From Kiritimatiellia bacterium (lineage in GTDB: Bacteria; Verrucomicrobiota; Kiritimatiellia; JAFGHX01): DNA of 64,000 nt. The stretch spans positions 1 to 64,000 of the forward strand of contig JAFGHX010000363.1 in assembly GCA_016929905.1 (NCBI GenBank), written 5' to 3'. The translations under genes and the position numbers were made by a program. The notes under the pieces are model-generated. The model worked only from the letters and a program-made list of their open reading frames with translations, did not search any database and was not told the DNA's origin. Of the stretch, positions 63,133-64,000 are shown one piece after another (the stretch's first letter is position 1; each line of letters begins with the position of its first letter).

Positions 63133-64000
63133 ACAAACCTACACCAGTCAGATCTATCGGCTCTCCAACGCCGCCGAGTACCGGAAGGCCGGCGCAAAGG
63201 ACTTGATCGGCCTCGCCCCGGCACCGCAGTCCAACCCCGTGTTCGTCCGGAAACAGACTCTGGAGGCTCTCGCTTTCGGAATCCTCCATCGTAAGATCAC
63301 CCACGTTAGCGGCCCCACAGGCACAGCGAAAACGGCCACACTTGACGCGCTCCAACATAATCCCGAGAACTGGCGGGATATCTGCCGGCGGCTGGGATTT
63401 CCGGAGAGACCGTTACGTATGTTCGCCGTTCAGTTCACCGTCTTCTCCGAACCCGGCGAACTCTTCTTCCGCCGCGCCATCCGGAGTGGAACCACCTATG
63501 ACGAGGAGAGCCCACTCGTCGCCGCCATCCGTGCCGCCCAAACCAACAACGATGATTGCTACCACGTCATCTGGGTCAAAGAGATCGGCCGCGCGCCGTC
63601 TACCGCCGTCCAGGGCGGACTTCTCGAACTGCTGCCGCGCACCGGCTGGGTTGCCCTGCCCGACGGCACTCGCCTCGCAACCGGCCACATCGCCGTCCTT
63701 GCCGACAGTAACTACCAGGCACAGGAAGACTACAATCACAACCTCGTGCAGCTCGATGACGCGCTGAACGGTCGGTTCGGTATTCACATCACTATGGCCT
63801 ATCTGGATGAAAAGGAGGAGATCCTGATCCTCAAACAACTCGCGAAAGAGGGTTACAGCCCCCCTTCCAACCCAAACCTGATCGAATTGATTGTCCAGCT
63901 CGGCCAGAAAATCCGAAAGCAACGCCTCGAAGGCGCGCTTCAGTCGGTGGCGCCCCCGACTATCTACAGCTATCTCTCCTTCCTCGAAATGGCCGCCGCC
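63125..64000 (+). CDS. MoxR-like AAA+ ATPase (3' end outside the window)
   Basis: The first 292 residues of a protein whose frame is still open at the window edge. It fits the MoxR/dynein-related AAA_5 group: Walker A GPTGTAKT (63-70, with the A-K-T typical of MoxR), Walker B region VIWVKEIGRAP (148-158), where the metal-binding Asp is replaced by Lys (K152) next to a retained Glu E153, sensor 1 in 'VLADSN' (N196) and the arginine finger in 'LNGRFGIHIT' (R217). MoxR proteins usually act with a von Willebrand-A partner, which might lie beyond 64000. ATG 63125 overlaps the stop of the 90-residue gene, so translation is coupled. Confidence 0.78.
   Translation, partial: MTRQTYTSQIYRLSNAAEYRKAGAKDLIGLAPAPQSNPVFVRKQTLEALAFGILHRKITHVSGPTGTAKTATLDALQHNPENWRDICRRLGFPERPLRMFAVQFTVFSEPGELFFRRAIRSGTTYDEESPLVAAIRAAQTNNDDCYHVIWVKEIGRAPSTAVQGGLLELLPRTGWVALPDGTRLATGHIAVLADSNYQAQEDYNHNLVQLDDALNGRFGIHITMAYLDEKEEILILKQLAKEGYSPPSNPNLIELIVQLGQKIRKQRLEGALQSVAPPTIYSYLSFLEMAAA

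Overview
The window is a high-GC bacterial chromosome segment with long genes packed on both strands. I infer a heterotrophic polysaccharide degrader of the PVC superphylum (Kiritimatiellota, Lentisphaerota or Planctomycetota-like). The grounds are nine AraC-type regulators each beside one or two carbohydrate genes, several uroporphyrinogen-decarboxylase-like (URO-D) proteins, Gfo/Idh/MocA oxidoreductases, a sulfatase-fold enzyme, secreted TIM-barrel glycosidase-like proteins, and a stand-alone ATP-pyrophosphatase-type GMP synthase. No rRNA, tRNA, CRISPR array, transposase or phage gene was seen. The taxonomy is inference, not a search result.

Region 1 (1-24.6 kb) is a carbohydrate-use zone. 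It holds two enolase-superfamily sugar-acid dehydratase-like genes, two URO-D-like genes, an M14 peptidase-like protein, four secreted proteins sharing one C-terminal domain (two of them close paralogues each paired with a related AraC gene), an alpha/beta hydrolase, a scramblase/LOR-like protein, a double-domain esterase and five AraC regulators. A HEAT-repeat/PD-(D/E)XK-like fusion gene sits between REP-like inverted repeats.

Region 2 (24.6-33.3 kb) has a gene remnant, a small membrane protein, a third URO-D-like gene divergent from an AraC gene that overlaps a thiamine-diphosphate 2-keto-acid decarboxylase, aspartokinase behind a good sigma-70-type promoter, and an aldo/keto reductase plus Gfo/Idh pair divergent from another AraC gene. 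Region 3 (33.4-36.6 kb) has a secreted calcineurin-like phosphoesterase with a Calx-beta-type domain, a zinc-ribbon/coiled-coil protein, a protein resembling a histidine-kinase dimerisation domain without its histidine, and a junction joining the 5' ends of two broken genes (flavo-diiron protein and a cyclophilin-like protein).

Region 4 (36.7-44.4 kb) is a catabolic cluster bounded by two AraC genes: Gfo/Idh dehydrogenase, sugar isomerase/epimerase, sulfatase-superfamily hydrolase without the formylglycine motif, second Gfo/Idh dehydrogenase, sulfotransferase and L-rhamnose mutarotase. Together they suggest handling of a (possibly sulfated) deoxysugar-containing glycan. Region 5 (44.5-53 kb) holds a broken DUF3592-like gene, a LuxR-type regulator, and housekeeping genes (GMP synthase ATPase subunit, UPF0371/DUF1846 protein, carbamoyl-phosphate synthase large chain).

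Region 6 (53.1-58.6 kb) is a tight operon: LolA-like periplasmic protein, two FtsX-type permeases, a LolD-like ATPase and a beta-barrel-like outer-membrane protein, consistent with lipoprotein or lipid export. Region 7 (58.9 kb to the right edge) holds a SorC-like regulator followed by a two-module ClpB-like AAA+ protein, a 90-residue protein and a MoxR-like AAA+ protein cut by the window end. Both AAA+ proteins have altered Walker B motifs; this is the best candidate for an undescribed system.

The gaps and gene ends carry degenerate short tandem repeats of exact 7-bp period (five clear loci, each a different sequence) and a 12-bp repeat present at two loci 36 kb apart.
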